Assembly (NCBI GenBank): GCA_045629005.1
Contig: JAZQQJ010000063.1
Span: 1-49,285 of the forward strand
Reading direction: 5' to 3'
Length of the DNA: 49,285 bases
Source: RGIG3528 sp045629005
GTDB taxonomy: Bacteria; Bacillota; Clostridia; Lachnospirales; Lachnospiraceae
The translations under genes were made by a program, and so were the position numbers. Shown one piece after another: positions 34,151-42,764 of this stretch. The notes under the pieces were generated by a model. The model was not told where the DNA came from. It saw nothing but the letters and a program-made list of their open reading frames with translations, and ran no database searches. Each line of letters begins with the position of its first letter. Position 1 is the first letter of the stretch.

Positions 34151-35178
34151 AGAACAGTAAGAATAAATCTCTTTTCTCGAAAATAACGGCTACCGACACA
34201 AATCTCCTTCTGACGATAACGGTTGTTGTCTTTTTCGCAATGTATATTCTTGCGATGATATTTATAGGACAGCCTTTTACGAGAGGTCAGACGTTCCTTG
34301 ATATTATCAATAACGATGCGGCACTCCTCATCTGTTCCTGCGGTATGAGCCTTGTAATGATTACCGGGGGCATTGATATCTCTGTCGGAGGTGTTGTTGC
34401 ACTTTGCAGTATGTGTTCTGCAGTATACCTTGATTTAAAGGGTGGAAGCATCTTGGGTGCAATTGTTATTTCCCTGCTGATAGGTGTTGCTTTCGGAGTT
34501 GTCCAGGGATTCCTTGTTGCTTACCTCGATATTCAGCCCTTCATTGTCAGCCTTGCAGGTATGTTCTTTGCAAGAGGTATGATTACTATTGTTCATACGC
34601 AGCCTTTTAATGTTGAGAATCCTGCTTTTATCGCTCTTAAGGATACACGTTTTGTTATTCCGTTTATCGGATATTATAACAAGGCAGGCGTTTACGTTGA
34701 TGCTGAAATAGAGATCGGCTTTATTGTTGCTCTCGTAATCGTAGCACTTATGTTTGTTGTACTTAAGTGGACAAGCCTAGGAAGAAGCTTTTACGCAGTG
34801 GGCGGAAATCAGCAGAGCGCTCTCATGCTTGGTATTAACGTTCGCAGAACTAAATTCCTTTCCCACGTTATATGCAGCTCGCTTGCAGGTGTGGCAGGCT
34901 TTGTATATTTCCTGCACGTTGGTTCCGGCTCTCCGGCACATGCTACCGGCATGGAAATGAATGCAATAGCAAGCTCCATTATCGGAGGAACAATGCTTAC
35001 CGGCGGCGTCGGAAACATTATAGGAACTTTGTTCGGGCTTATGTCGCTTGACACTATAAAGAATATTGTTTCCTCGCTAGGTCTTGGTGATGCATGGTGG
35101 ACAGGAATTACAATAGCCGCAATGCTTTGCATATTCCTTGTCGTTCAGAGTGTAGTTATTTCGCGTAACAAAAAATAA
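34147..35178 (+). CDS. Sugar ABC transporter permease (CUT2, YjfF-like)
   Basis: The 343-residue second permease of the CUT2 system, same fold as its neighbour. ALLICSCGMSLVMITGGIDISVGGVVALCSM, GFLVAYLDIQPFIVSLAGMFFARGMITI and ASSIIGGTMLTGGVGNIIGTLFG are the conserved blocks. Its start overlaps the preceding stop (ATGA), giving translational coupling and equal amounts of the two subunits. The IQPFIVSLAGMFFARG form is typical of YjfF in galactofuranose-type transporters. A strong terminator follows at 35207, before the second binding-protein gene. Confidence 0.9.
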   Translation: MKNSKNKSLFSKITATDTNLLLTITVVVFFAMYILAMIFIGQPFTRGQTFLDIINNDAALLICSCGMSLVMITGGIDISVGGVVALCSMCSAVYLDLKGGSILGAIVISLLIGVAFGVVQGFLVAYLDIQPFIVSLAGMFFARGMITIVHTQPFNVENPAFIALKDTRFVIPFIGYYNKAGVYVDAEIEIGFIVALVIVALMFVVLKWTSLGRSFYAVGGNQQSALMLGINVRRTKFLSHVICSSLAGVAGFVYFLHVGSGSPAHATGMEMNAIASSIIGGTMLTGGVGNIIGTLFGLMSLDTIKNIVSSLGLGDAWWTGITIAAMLCIFLVVQSVVISRNKK

Positions 35179-35206
35179 ACTTCCTTTCCTAAAATGTGTT
35201 CAGTGT

Positions 35207-35235
35207 AAAACGGGGCTTTACGCCCCGTTTTGCGT
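35207..35235 (+). terminator. Intrinsic terminator after the CUT2 permeases
   Basis: AAAACGGGGC (35207-35216) pairs perfectly with GCCCCGTTTT (35222-35231), 5-nt loop. The T-run forms part of the stem and is short, so some read-through into the second binding-protein gene is possible. Confidence 0.8.
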
Positions 35236-35277
35236 TGTGCTAAAATGTAGCAATGAATTGTGAAAGGTTTGATAAAT

Positions 35278-36330
35278 ATGAAGAAGACAAAACGATTCTG
35301 CCTGTTTATGATAATTATATTACTTTCAAGTATGCTTATTTCCTGTGGTGAGCAAACCCCTCCTAATGCTCCTGTTGCAGAGGAGACAAAACTCATCACC
35401 GTCGGATTTTCCCAGGTTGGTGCAGAGTCTGACTGGAGACGTGCAAATACTGAGTCCATGAAGGAAGCGCTGTCAAAGGAAAACGGTTTTGACCTCGTTT
35501 ATATGGACGGCCAGCAAAAGCAGACAAACCAGATCAGAGCCATCAGGACTTTCATTCAGAAAGAGGTCGATTACATCGTTCTTGCACCGGTTAAGGAAGA
35601 AGGTTTTTCTACCGTTCTTCAGGAAGCTAAAGATGCAGGCATTCCCGTCATCATTGTAGACCGTATGGTTGATGAAAAGGACAATGCACTTTTCACATGC
35701 TTTGTCGGCTCCGACTTTGAGCTCGAAGGACTTAAAATGGTAGAGTGGCTTAACTCCTATGCCACATCATGTGAGGTTGATCCGGCAGATTTGAAAATAG
35801 TCAATGTTCAGGGAACGCCCGGGTCGTCGGCACAGCTTGGCAGAAGCAAAGGGCTTGAGACCGGCGTGGAAAAGTTCGGATGGACTCTTCTTTCTGCAGA
35901 ATTCGGCGACTATACACAGACAAAGGGTAAGGAAGTAATGAAAGGCTTTTTAGAGTCATATCCGGACCTGAACGTAGTTTACTGCGAAAACGATAACATG
36001 GCATTTGGTGTTATCGAAGCTGTTGAAGAAGCAGGACGTAACGTCGGAACCGATTTAAAAAACGGAGATGTTCTTGTCCTTTCGTTTGATGGCGTCAGCA
36101 GGACAGCACAGACGCTTGTGAAGGATGGCAAGATTGCATGCATCGGAGAATGTAACCCGTTGCATGGACCTCGTGTCAGTGCCATCATAAGACAGCTCGA
36201 AAAAGGGGAGAAGGTTGACAAAATCTCCTATGTTGACGAAAGCGTCTTTTCATTCACGGATATGGTGAAGCAGGTTGAAGTAAACGGAAAAGCATACGAC
36301 ATTATGGTATTGGGACAGGAGAAGGAGTAA
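35278..36330 (+). CDS. Second sugar-binding lipoprotein (CUT2, YtfQ-like)
   Basis: A 350-residue lipoprotein of the same class as the protein at 30500, with lipobox LISC (Cys23). VGFSQVGAESDWRRANTESM, VDYIVLAPVKEEGFSTVLQEAKDAGIPVIIVDR, VNVQGTPGSSAQLGRSKGLE and NVVYCENDNMAFGVIEA match it block by block, and it keeps the W-R-A-N motif typical of YtfQ-like proteins. GAAAGG at 35262-35267 selects ATG 35278. It lies after the transporter terminator and 2 nt before the GH51 gene. It may be a second receptor for the same permease, widening substrate range, or a ligand presenter for the sensor kinase. Confidence 0.88.
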   Translation: MKKTKRFCLFMIIILLSSMLISCGEQTPPNAPVAEETKLITVGFSQVGAESDWRRANTESMKEALSKENGFDLVYMDGQQKQTNQIRAIRTFIQKEVDYIVLAPVKEEGFSTVLQEAKDAGIPVIIVDRMVDEKDNALFTCFVGSDFELEGLKMVEWLNSYATSCEVDPADLKIVNVQGTPGSSAQLGRSKGLETGVEKFGWTLLSAEFGDYTQTKGKEVMKGFLESYPDLNVVYCENDNMAFGVIEAVEEAGRNVGTDLKNGDVLVLSFDGVSRTAQTLVKDGKIACIGECNPLHGPRVSAIIRQLEKGEKVDKISYVDESVFSFTDMVKQVEVNGKAYDIMVLGQEKE

Positions 36331-36332
36331 TT

Positions 36333-37922
36333 ATGGCAAAAATCACATTACATCCCGCCTTCACAATCGGCGAGATATCCCCAAGGCTGTACGGCACATT
36401 TGTTGAGCCTATCGGCACAATCGTAAACGGAACAATGTACAATCCTAAGCATCCTACAGCTGACAAGCAGGGCTTCAGAACAGATGTCATCAACAGCCTT
36501 AAAGAGGCCGGAATGAAGTATGTCCGCATGCCCGGCGGAAACTTTGTTTCATGCTGGAACTGGAAGGACTCCATTGGTCCGAAGTCTGAAAGAAAAACTC
36601 ATCTGGATATGGCCTGGTATCAGTACATTACAAATGAAGTAGGTCATGACGAGTATCTGCAGTGGGCTGAAAAGTGCGGTGCGGAAGCTCTTTATACAAT
36701 CAACATGGGCACAGGCGACATGCAGTCTGCCATTGACCTTGTTGAATATACCAATCATGAAGGCGGCACCTGGTGGTCAGACCTTCGTAAGAAAAACGGA
36801 CATAAGAAGCCTTACGGCGTTAAGCTTTTCTACCTCGGAAACGAGATGGACGGCCCTTGGCAGCTTGGTTCATGGGATAAGGATCCCAGAGGCTACGGCG
36901 TTCGTGTAAATGAAACATCAAAAGCCTGCAAGTGGGTTGATGCTTCCATCGAGACAGTAGTTTGCGGAAGCTCCGCTCCGTTTATGGCACACTTCCCTGA
37001 GTGGGAGCAGACAGTCCTTAACGAGTGCTACGAGTCTGTTGATTACCTTTCACTTCATCACTATCACGTTGCACCTCCCGGAGACATCCTTTCTCTCCTT
37101 GGCGGTTCTGTATACTATGAGGACTTCATTAATGCAGAGGTTGCAATGTGTGACTATGTTGCAGCAAAGCTTCGTACACCTAAGAAGATGATGATTTCCT
37201 TCGATGAGTACGGCAGTATGTGCAGACCTCTTCGTGAGCCTCGTCCGGGCTATGGCTACCATAACATGGTTGAGGATCATTACCGTTTCGATCCTAAACG
37301 CGAGTATGTTCTTCATGATCCTGACAAGATGAGACACTTTGAATTCCCGGGCGGAGACATGCTTCATGCACTTACACTCGGCTCTACGCAGCTTGCATTC
37401 CTGCGTCATGCAGATCGTGTTAAGATTGCGTGCGCAACAGGCGGTATCGGTGATCTTTGTGCTTCAGACCATGACCACGTTTGGAAGAAAGCTTCACATT
37501 ACGTATTCACACAGCTTATGAAGTACGGCCACGGAACATCCCTTCAGGTTTCTGTTGATTGTGACCGCTTTGACATTCCCGGTTATGCAATCGATGACAA
37601 CTCACAGTACACAGGAAAGAAGAATCTTCCTTTCATTGACTGCGCAGCTGCATACGACGAGAAGACAGGTGAGCTCAGCGTATTCGTAATTAACCGCAAC
37701 GAGAAGGAAACAACACCTGTTGAGCTTGATATGAGTGCATTCCCCGGCTTTAAGCTTGATGCACATACAGAGCTTTTCAGTAAGGACTTCGATGCAAAGA
37801 ATACATATGAGAATCCTAACGTTGTTGTTCCGAAGAAGAGCAGAAGCGCTAAGATGACCGGCGAAATCTTCAAGACAAAGGTTCAGCCGCTGTCATGGAA
37901 TGTAATTCATTTTACAAAATAA
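36333..37922 (+). CDS. GH51 alpha-L-arabinofuranosidase
   Basis: A 529-residue retaining arabinofuranosidase of GH51. The acid/base is Glu171 in FYLGNEMDGPWQ and the nucleophile Glu292 in MISFDEYGSM. RLYGTFVEPIG, KYVRMPGGNFVSCWNWKDSIGP and SLHHYH are other hallmark blocks. The barrel is followed by a C-terminal beta domain (FVINRNEKETTPVELDMSAF). There is no signal peptide, so it releases arabinose from imported arabino- or arabinoxylo-oligosaccharides in the cytoplasm. It starts 2 nt after the binding-protein stop, with GGAGAAGGAG as ribosome site inside that gene. This makes arabinose-containing sugars the likely ligand of the neighbouring transporter. Confidence 0.93.
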   Translation: MAKITLHPAFTIGEISPRLYGTFVEPIGTIVNGTMYNPKHPTADKQGFRTDVINSLKEAGMKYVRMPGGNFVSCWNWKDSIGPKSERKTHLDMAWYQYITNEVGHDEYLQWAEKCGAEALYTINMGTGDMQSAIDLVEYTNHEGGTWWSDLRKKNGHKKPYGVKLFYLGNEMDGPWQLGSWDKDPRGYGVRVNETSKACKWVDASIETVVCGSSAPFMAHFPEWEQTVLNECYESVDYLSLHHYHVAPPGDILSLLGGSVYYEDFINAEVAMCDYVAAKLRTPKKMMISFDEYGSMCRPLREPRPGYGYHNMVEDHYRFDPKREYVLHDPDKMRHFEFPGGDMLHALTLGSTQLAFLRHADRVKIACATGGIGDLCASDHDHVWKKASHYVFTQLMKYGHGTSLQVSVDCDRFDIPGYAIDDNSQYTGKKNLPFIDCAAAYDEKTGELSVFVINRNEKETTPVELDMSAFPGFKLDAHTELFSKDFDAKNTYENPNVVVPKKSRSAKMTGEIFKTKVQPLSWNVIHFTK

Positions 37923-37927
37923 AATAA

Positions 37928-37993
37928 AGCCCTCAGCAATGACAATGTCAATGACATTGTCAATGACATTGTCAGCAATGAGGGCTCTTTTTT
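37928..37993. terminator. Bidirectional terminator with an iterated 12-bp palindromic insert in its loop
   Basis: AGCCCTCA (37928-37935) pairs with TGAGGGCT (37979-37986), with T-rich DNA on the right and A-rich DNA on the left, between two convergent genes. Inside are three tandem 12-mers (37938-37949, 37950-37961, 37962-37973): AATGACAATGTC then AATGACATTGTC twice. The first two can themselves form a perfect 10-bp inner hairpin. Confidence 0.85.
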
Positions 37994-38714
37994 ATTTTGT
38001 ATATTCCGAGTAGCTTACGCCGGTATACTTTTTAAAACATCGTCCGAAGTAGTTCGGGTCCGGGATTCCGACCTCGTTTGCGGCTTCGAACATCTTTTTG
38101 CCGGCTTTTGAAAGGGTAATCGCGCGCTCCATACGGCATTTCATAAGAAATTCAACGAAGCTCTGTCCTGTCTCCTGTTTAAACTTGCGGCTGAGGTAGC
38201 TCGGGTTGAAGCTGAACTGCTGTGCCACGGAGGTAAGGTTTATGCTTGAATCCGTAAAGTTCTCCTTGAGATAAGCGGTTATCTGGCCTATTGCAGAGGG
38301 AGAAATGTCAGGCGCGTTGTCCTGCCATTCGGGGTTGCGTTTGTTTAACATGTCTTTAACACGTATAAGGACATCATTTACATCTTTTCGGACAATGGGC
38401 TTCAGCATATATTCGACAACGGGCAGGCATACGCACTGGCGTGCATATTCGAAGTCGTCAAAGCCGGTAAGGACGATGATAATGAGGTTTGGATAACGCT
38501 GAGTGGCTACTTTTGTGAATTCGATGCCGTTCATGAAGGGCATAAAAATGTCAACAAATACTATATCGGGGCGATATTCATCAATTACGTTGATTGCTTC
38601 GATTCCGCTGGCTGCTTCGCCGGCGAATTCCAATGAAAGTCCTTCCCAGTCAATGGAAGAGTACAGAAGCTTTCTTGCGGATGTTTCGTCGTCAATTATC
38701 ATTACTCGGTACAT
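37992..38714 (-). CDS. YesN-type response regulator with AraC output domain (short form)
   Basis: A 240-residue response regulator: receiver (about 1-122) with MIIDDE, phospho-acceptor Asp55 in IVFVDIFMPFMNG and LKP, followed almost directly by an AraC domain (about 135-240; INLTSVAQQFSFNPSYLSRKFKQETGQSF ... ANEVGIPDPNYFGRCFKK). It lacks the long middle region of the other YesN protein. Its start overlaps the kinase stop by 1 nt (TAATG), so they are made together. It should drive the divergent lipoprotein and CUT1 transporter operon, whose promoter carries 21-bp-spaced repeats. Its gene ends 6 nt from the bidirectional hairpin stem. Confidence 0.9.
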   Translation of the reverse strand: MYRVMIIDDETSARKLLYSSIDWEGLSLEFAGEAASGIEAINVIDEYRPDIVFVDIFMPFMNGIEFTKVATQRYPNLIIIVLTGFDDFEYARQCVCLPVVEYMLKPIVRKDVNDVLIRVKDMLNKRNPEWQDNAPDISPSAIGQITAYLKENFTDSSINLTSVAQQFSFNPSYLSRKFKQETGQSFVEFLMKCRMERAITLSKAGKKMFEAANEVGIPDPNYFGRCFKKYTGVSYSEYTK

Positions 38715-40474
38715 TATTCTCTCCCCTCTCTTCTTTTTGGAATGTATATCTCTATTTCCGTGTATTCCCCTACAGAACTCCTGATTTTAATAGCATTGGC
38801 GCTGTCGCAGTAATAACGTATGCGGTTAATTGTGCCGTGAAGTCCGAAACCTGAAAGCATGGATTTTGAATCGGAGGTGTCAGGAGACATGGCGGAATCT
38901 ATTTGCTCTTGAGTCATGCCGACACCTGAATCGTATATGATAAGGCGGATGCCGTCGGCTTCCATTTTTGTGCTTATACGAATGATACAAGGCTCACCTT
39001 TAGGACGGACACCATGATAAATGCAGTTTTCAACAAGCGGCTGAAGAATGAGCTTGGGTACGACACAGTCGAGCGTGGACTCGTCAAGGTCGTATTCATC
39101 TGTAAAAATGTCGTCGTAACGAAGTTTTTGGAGTGTCAGATAATCCTGGGTAATTTTCAGCTCGCGGCGGAGAGGAATCTCCCTGTCGCCTTTGCTGAGA
39201 AAGTTTCTGTAGAAGCTTCCGAGCGTTTCAAGAGCATCATGGCAGCTTCCCGCATTTTCCTGAACTGCAAGGTAGCTGATGGTTTCGAGTGTGTTGTAAA
39301 GAAAATGAGGCTTAATCTGTTCCTGAAGAACTCGCATTTCGGCATTCTGAATATTTTTTTCTTCCTCGAGGAGTTTGTTGAAAAGCTCGTTAAGATAGTC
39401 AATCATGCTGTTGTAGCTTTCTGCAAGATTGCCTATTTCGTTGTTTGGCATGGAAGCATCTATCCGCTTAAGCCAGCCGGAGGACTTTGTGCGCTCCATT
39501 GCATCGTCAAGCTTGCTGATAGGGCGTGCAATGTTTCTTGAAACGAAGAAGGTGAATGCTACAACAGATAAAATAAACGCTGAAAGTGTAAGCAGGAGCG
39601 CGAAGGTTGTTTCGGCGGGAAGCACATAGCGGACGTTGGTACATTCGCAAAGTACAACAAGCGAAGAATACGCGAGTGAAGAATGCGCGAGCTTTCCCGA
39701 AAGCGTGGTGCGCACGCCTTTATTCTTAAAGGTTTCGGTTACGGCTTCATCTGAACAGAATTTGGTGTCGAAAAAGTTCAAAACTTCGTCGTTTCCTGCA
39801 AGAAAGACGCCTTCATCGTTGGAAATACATATAGAGTTTGCTTCCTGGAGACCGATGATATCATCAAAAACATGGCAGGAAATGTTTACAACGAGGTATC
39901 CGGTCTGTTCCTGCGAGTAGATGTCATAGATGGCACGGGAAAGGCTGAGTGTCGGGTCCCCGTCGGCGCGTCTTATCATTCCGTCGCAGTTAATGGAAAT
40001 GACGTTACTTCCTTTTGCTGCGAGCAGCTCTTCTTTAACGGAATCACTTTGATTTACGATGTAATCAACGTGGCTTGTATAGGCGTAATCACCATCGTTT
40101 CTTATAACAAAAATGGAATCGATGAAGCCGGGAGCGGCATAAACTGTTGAAACGTCGTAGATTCCCATTTTTGCGTTATATTGCATATCCTTATCGGCAG
40201 CAGTGGCGCGGAGGAAATGTACAACATTATCATTGACCATAACGAGTCTCGATATGTTGTTGTATTTTTCAATGGTTGAATCGATGTATGAAGAAATGTT
40301 CCCGACAGCAGTCTCGGCGGTTCGGGTTCTGACATCGTCGTTGGAGTGTCTGTTGATTATGTAGGAAGACAGAAGAAATATTGCACAGAAAAAACAAAGC
40401 AGAACTACGAGGAGACTGATTGTGCTGCTTTGTATTGAAGTTGCATTTGCTGTTTTTTTGCTGTTTTTTTCCAT
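38714..40474 (-). CDS. YesM-type sensor histidine kinase
   Basis: A 586-residue kinase. TM1 is about residues 19-41 and TM2 about 290-315, enclosing a roughly 245-residue outer domain with a Cache-like layout (DSIFVIRNDGDYAYTS; QTGYLVVNISCHVFDDIIG). HAMP follows. The His_kinase block LQEQIKPHFLYNTLETISYL has His390, and the ATPase region shows PLVENCIYHG and YDSGVGM. It signals to the coupled YesN regulator. By position it senses a sugar taken up by the divergent CUT1 transporter. GAAGGG precedes the ATG. The 263-bp gap to the divergent operon holds the regulatory sites listed separately. Confidence 0.9.
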   Translation of the reverse strand: MEKNSKKTANATSIQSSTISLLVVLLCFFCAIFLLSSYIINRHSNDDVRTRTAETAVGNISSYIDSTIEKYNNISRLVMVNDNVVHFLRATAADKDMQYNAKMGIYDVSTVYAAPGFIDSIFVIRNDGDYAYTSHVDYIVNQSDSVKEELLAAKGSNVISINCDGMIRRADGDPTLSLSRAIYDIYSQEQTGYLVVNISCHVFDDIIGLQEANSICISNDEGVFLAGNDEVLNFFDTKFCSDEAVTETFKNKGVRTTLSGKLAHSSLAYSSLVVLCECTNVRYVLPAETTFALLLTLSAFILSVVAFTFFVSRNIARPISKLDDAMERTKSSGWLKRIDASMPNNEIGNLAESYNSMIDYLNELFNKLLEEEKNIQNAEMRVLQEQIKPHFLYNTLETISYLAVQENAGSCHDALETLGSFYRNFLSKGDREIPLRRELKITQDYLTLQKLRYDDIFTDEYDLDESTLDCVVPKLILQPLVENCIYHGVRPKGEPCIIRISTKMEADGIRLIIYDSGVGMTQEQIDSAMSPDTSDSKSMLSGFGLHGTINRIRYYCDSANAIKIRSSVGEYTEIEIYIPKRREGRE

Positions 40475-40551
40475 AAAACCCTTCTTTCGTACGTAAGAGT
40501 AGCATAGATGGGGATGTTTTTCAATGTTTTGGACGTTTTAGAAAGAAGAAA

Positions 40552-40655
40552 AAGTAAAAATATTCCATATTCCTTTGTGCAAAATGTACATTTCGAATGT
40601 CAAAAAAGTGAATTTTTTGTTAAAAAAGTAAAAACAATGCTTAATGAAGTAAAAA
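40552..40655 (+). promoter_or_regulatory. AAGTAAAAA direct repeats, candidate binding sites of the short YesN regulator
   Basis: AAGTAAAAA occurs at 40552-40560, 40626-40634 and 40647-40655. The last two are exactly 21 bp apart and the most proximal ends 7 nt before the -35 hexamer, the usual place for an AraC-type activator. AT-richness of the region raises the chance of coincidence. Confidence 0.5.
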
Positions 40656-40662
40656 TCGTCCA

Positions 40663-40691
40663 TTCTTGAAAACGTTTTCGGCGATTATAAT
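40663..40691 (+). promoter_or_regulatory. Promoter of the CUT1 operon with embedded CcpA cre box
   Basis: TTCTTG (40663-40668) and TATAAT (40686-40691) are 17 bp apart. TTGAAAACGTTTTCG at 40666-40680 matches the cre consensus (WTGNAANCGNWNNCW) at all but the last base and is almost fully palindromic. Placed between -35 and -10, CcpA binding there would repress, giving catabolite control on top of sensor-driven activation. Confidence 0.65.
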
Positions 40692-40737
40692 TAACCTTGC
40701 TGACAGATTTACTTCAGGTTAGGGGGTACAAACGAAT

Positions 40738-41283
40738 ATGAAAACGAAGCGTTTAGTCGGTTTCTTTATGGTTCTGCTCCTGGTTGCTGTAATGACAGCC
40801 TGTGGCGAAGCAGTCATCGAGAATAAGGACATCTGTAAAAAATGGGGCTATGATTCCACAAGCACGGACCTCAAGTTTACAGAAAAAGGAAAAGCCACTT
40901 TTGAAGGAGTTGATTACTCCTTTACCATTGATGATACATACATTACTTTAACCTACAAAAAAGATCAGGTTGAAAAGCATCGTTACGAGCTTACAAAGGA
41001 CGGCTTATATTTCTACCACAATATGAATTTTAAGCTTGAGACCGATCTTGGCGAAGGAATAAGGGGTGTTTGGAGTTGTGGTGAGAACTCCTTTGAGTTT
41101 ACTGCGTACGATACATTCCTGGAAGATGGTTTCTTTACCGGTCATTATTCCGTTAATGAGGCAGAAGGTACAATAAAGCTCATGTATGAGCACGACATGA
41201 TAGACACAGTCCTCTACTACACACTTGACGGTGACAAGCTGCTCATCGAATATCCTTACTTCTATGTAGAGACAAAGAAATAA
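40738..41283 (+). CDS. Small lipoprotein of unknown function, first gene of the CUT1 operon
   Basis: A 181-residue lipoprotein: signal peptide with lipobox MTAC (Cys22), then about 155 residues of mostly beta strand. A W-G-Y-D block near the start (KKWGYDSTSTDLKFTEKGKATFEGVDYSFTIDDTYITLTY) is echoed later (RGVWSCGENSFEFTAYDTFLEDGFFTGHYSV), suggesting two copies of a lipocalin-like or DUF5640-like strand repeat. No enzyme motif is seen. GGGGG about 10 nt upstream serves as ribosome site. It heads the operon driven by the regulated promoter, so it may help capture sugars at the surface or support the binding protein; this is inference. Confidence 0.75.
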   Translation: MKTKRLVGFFMVLLLVAVMTACGEAVIENKDICKKWGYDSTSTDLKFTEKGKATFEGVDYSFTIDDTYITLTYKKDQVEKHRYELTKDGLYFYHNMNFKLETDLGEGIRGVWSCGENSFEFTAYDTFLEDGFFTGHYSVNEAEGTIKLMYEHDMIDTVLYYTLDGDKLLIEYPYFYVETKK

Positions 41284-41349
41284 CTACGGTGTATGCGGGA
41301 AAGCCCGTTTACATAAATAAACACATTTAACTTTTCAAGGAGGGAAATC

Positions 41350-42645
41350 ATGAAAAGAAAAATCGCTTTATTATTAGCAGTTCTGATGATCGTTTCTCTT
41401 ATCGGATGTGGCAAGGGTTCAGACAACACAAACACAAGCTCCGGTAACCAGCAGACATCTTCAGGAACAGAGGAGAAGATCAATATCAACATGTGGTGTA
41501 TCGCTACAGAGTCTGACTCTAACCGTGGCGCATACGAAACAGCTATTGCTTCTTACAAGGCAGCTCATCCGGAAGTAAACTTCACATGGGAGTCTTTCGA
41601 AAACGAGTCTTATAAGACAAAGATTAAGGCAGCTGTTGCAGCTAACGAAATCCCTGACATCTTCTTCACATGGTCATGTGCATTCCTTGGCGACTTCGTT
41701 AAGCAGGGTCGTGTATACTGCGTAGACGAAGAGTACAAGAAGTGGGCAGCAGATCTTCCTGCAGCTATGATGGGTAACGTTACATATGACGGCAAGTACT
41801 ACGGCGTTCCGCTTACATTCAACATCGTTGGTATGTTCGCAAACATGGAAATCCTTAAGTCCGTTGGTTATAACGATGTTCCGAAGACATACGATGAGCT
41901 CATCGATTGCTGTGATAAGCTCGTTGCTAAGGGAATCATTCCTTTCGGTTGCTCCGGTAAGGAAACATGGTGTGTAACTGAGTACCTTGAGTCCATCATC
42001 GAGAAGACAGCAGGTGCTACAGCTCTCAACGCAATCTTCGCAGGTAACGCTACATGGAACAACGCAGACCTTTCTAAGGCTGTTGGTATCTTCCAGGATA
42101 TGATCGCTAAGAAGTACTTCGATCCCGATGGAATCGCTCTTGGTAACGACGAAGTTAAGAACAACTTCATCGCTGGTAAGTACGCTTTCTATATGAACGG
42201 AACATGGAACTGCGCAGATATCTCCAACGCAGGTCTTGCAGACAAGGTTAAAGTTTCTGAGTTCCCTGTAATCGATTCTTCCAAGTCTCAGCTTGGTGAG
42301 CTTATCGGTGGACCTTCAGATACACTTGCAATCGCAGCTTCTTCCAAGAACGCAGCTAAGGCAGCTGAGTGCACATTCTTCCTTGCTAAGGAAATCTGCA
42401 AGCAGTGCTACCTCGCTGGTGCTGGTCTTCCTGCTTGGAAGGTTGACTACGAGACACCTAACCTCAATCCTCTTACAATCGCTGTAGCTGACATTTGTGC
42501 TAATGCTAGCCAGTACGTTCTCTTCGGCGATACAGCTATGGATTCTGAGACAGCTAACATCTACCTTGATTATGTTGGTAAGATTTACTCTTCCGAAATC
42601 AGCGGTGCAGACTTCGTTAACGGTCTTACAAAGGACATCAGATAA
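41350..42645 (+). CDS. Extracellular solute-binding protein family 1 lipoprotein (CUT1 sugar transporter)
   Basis: A 431-residue binding lipoprotein (lipobox LIGC, Cys20), then a Ser/Thr/Asn linker and a type 1 solute-binding fold: INMWCIATESDSNRGAYETAIASYKAAHPEVNFTWE, EIPDIFFTW, YGVPLTFNIVGMFANMEIL, and NFIAGKYAFYMNGTW. Family members bind oligosaccharides; xylo- or arabinoxylo-oligosaccharides would fit the cytoplasmic enzymes nearby. AAGGAGGG at 41337-41344 sets the start. Codon use is the most biased in the window, so it is probably the most abundant protein of the operon. A strong hairpin after it separates it from the permeases. Confidence 0.92.
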   Translation: MKRKIALLLAVLMIVSLIGCGKGSDNTNTSSGNQQTSSGTEEKININMWCIATESDSNRGAYETAIASYKAAHPEVNFTWESFENESYKTKIKAAVAANEIPDIFFTWSCAFLGDFVKQGRVYCVDEEYKKWAADLPAAMMGNVTYDGKYYGVPLTFNIVGMFANMEILKSVGYNDVPKTYDELIDCCDKLVAKGIIPFGCSGKETWCVTEYLESIIEKTAGATALNAIFAGNATWNNADLSKAVGIFQDMIAKKYFDPDGIALGNDEVKNNFIAGKYAFYMNGTWNCADISNAGLADKVKVSEFPVIDSSKSQLGELIGGPSDTLAIAASSKNAAKAAECTFFLAKEICKQCYLAGAGLPAWKVDYETPNLNPLTIAVADICANASQYVLFGDTAMDSETANIYLDYVGKIYSSEISGADFVNGLTKDIR

Positions 42646-42675
42646 TTTAAGTATTGCTTAAAATCTATCATTAAA

Positions 42676-42706
42676 TCACGGCGGGACAAAACCCGCCGTG
42701 ACTTTT
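42676..42706 (+). terminator. Partial terminator/stabilising hairpin after the CUT1 binding-protein gene
   Basis: TCACGGCGGG (42676-42685) pairs perfectly with CCCGCCGTGA (42692-42701), 6-nt loop, followed by only CTTTT. The permeases follow with no clear new promoter, so it is likely an attenuator that keeps binding protein in excess. Confidence 0.8.
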
Positions 42707-42764
42707 AAGAAAAGTCTTTTCAATTGGGCGTTGGCCCTTTGAAGGACGCATTAGAGGGGACTCT

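Noticed and set aside
37938..37973. CRISPR-like short repeats
   Set aside because: The 12-bp units are directly abutting without spacers and sit inside a terminator; no cas gene is near.
41292..41312. Small GCGGG/CCCGT-type hairpin between the lipoprotein and the CUT1 binding-protein gene
   Set aside because: The stem is about 5 bp with only three following T; too weak to call a terminator.
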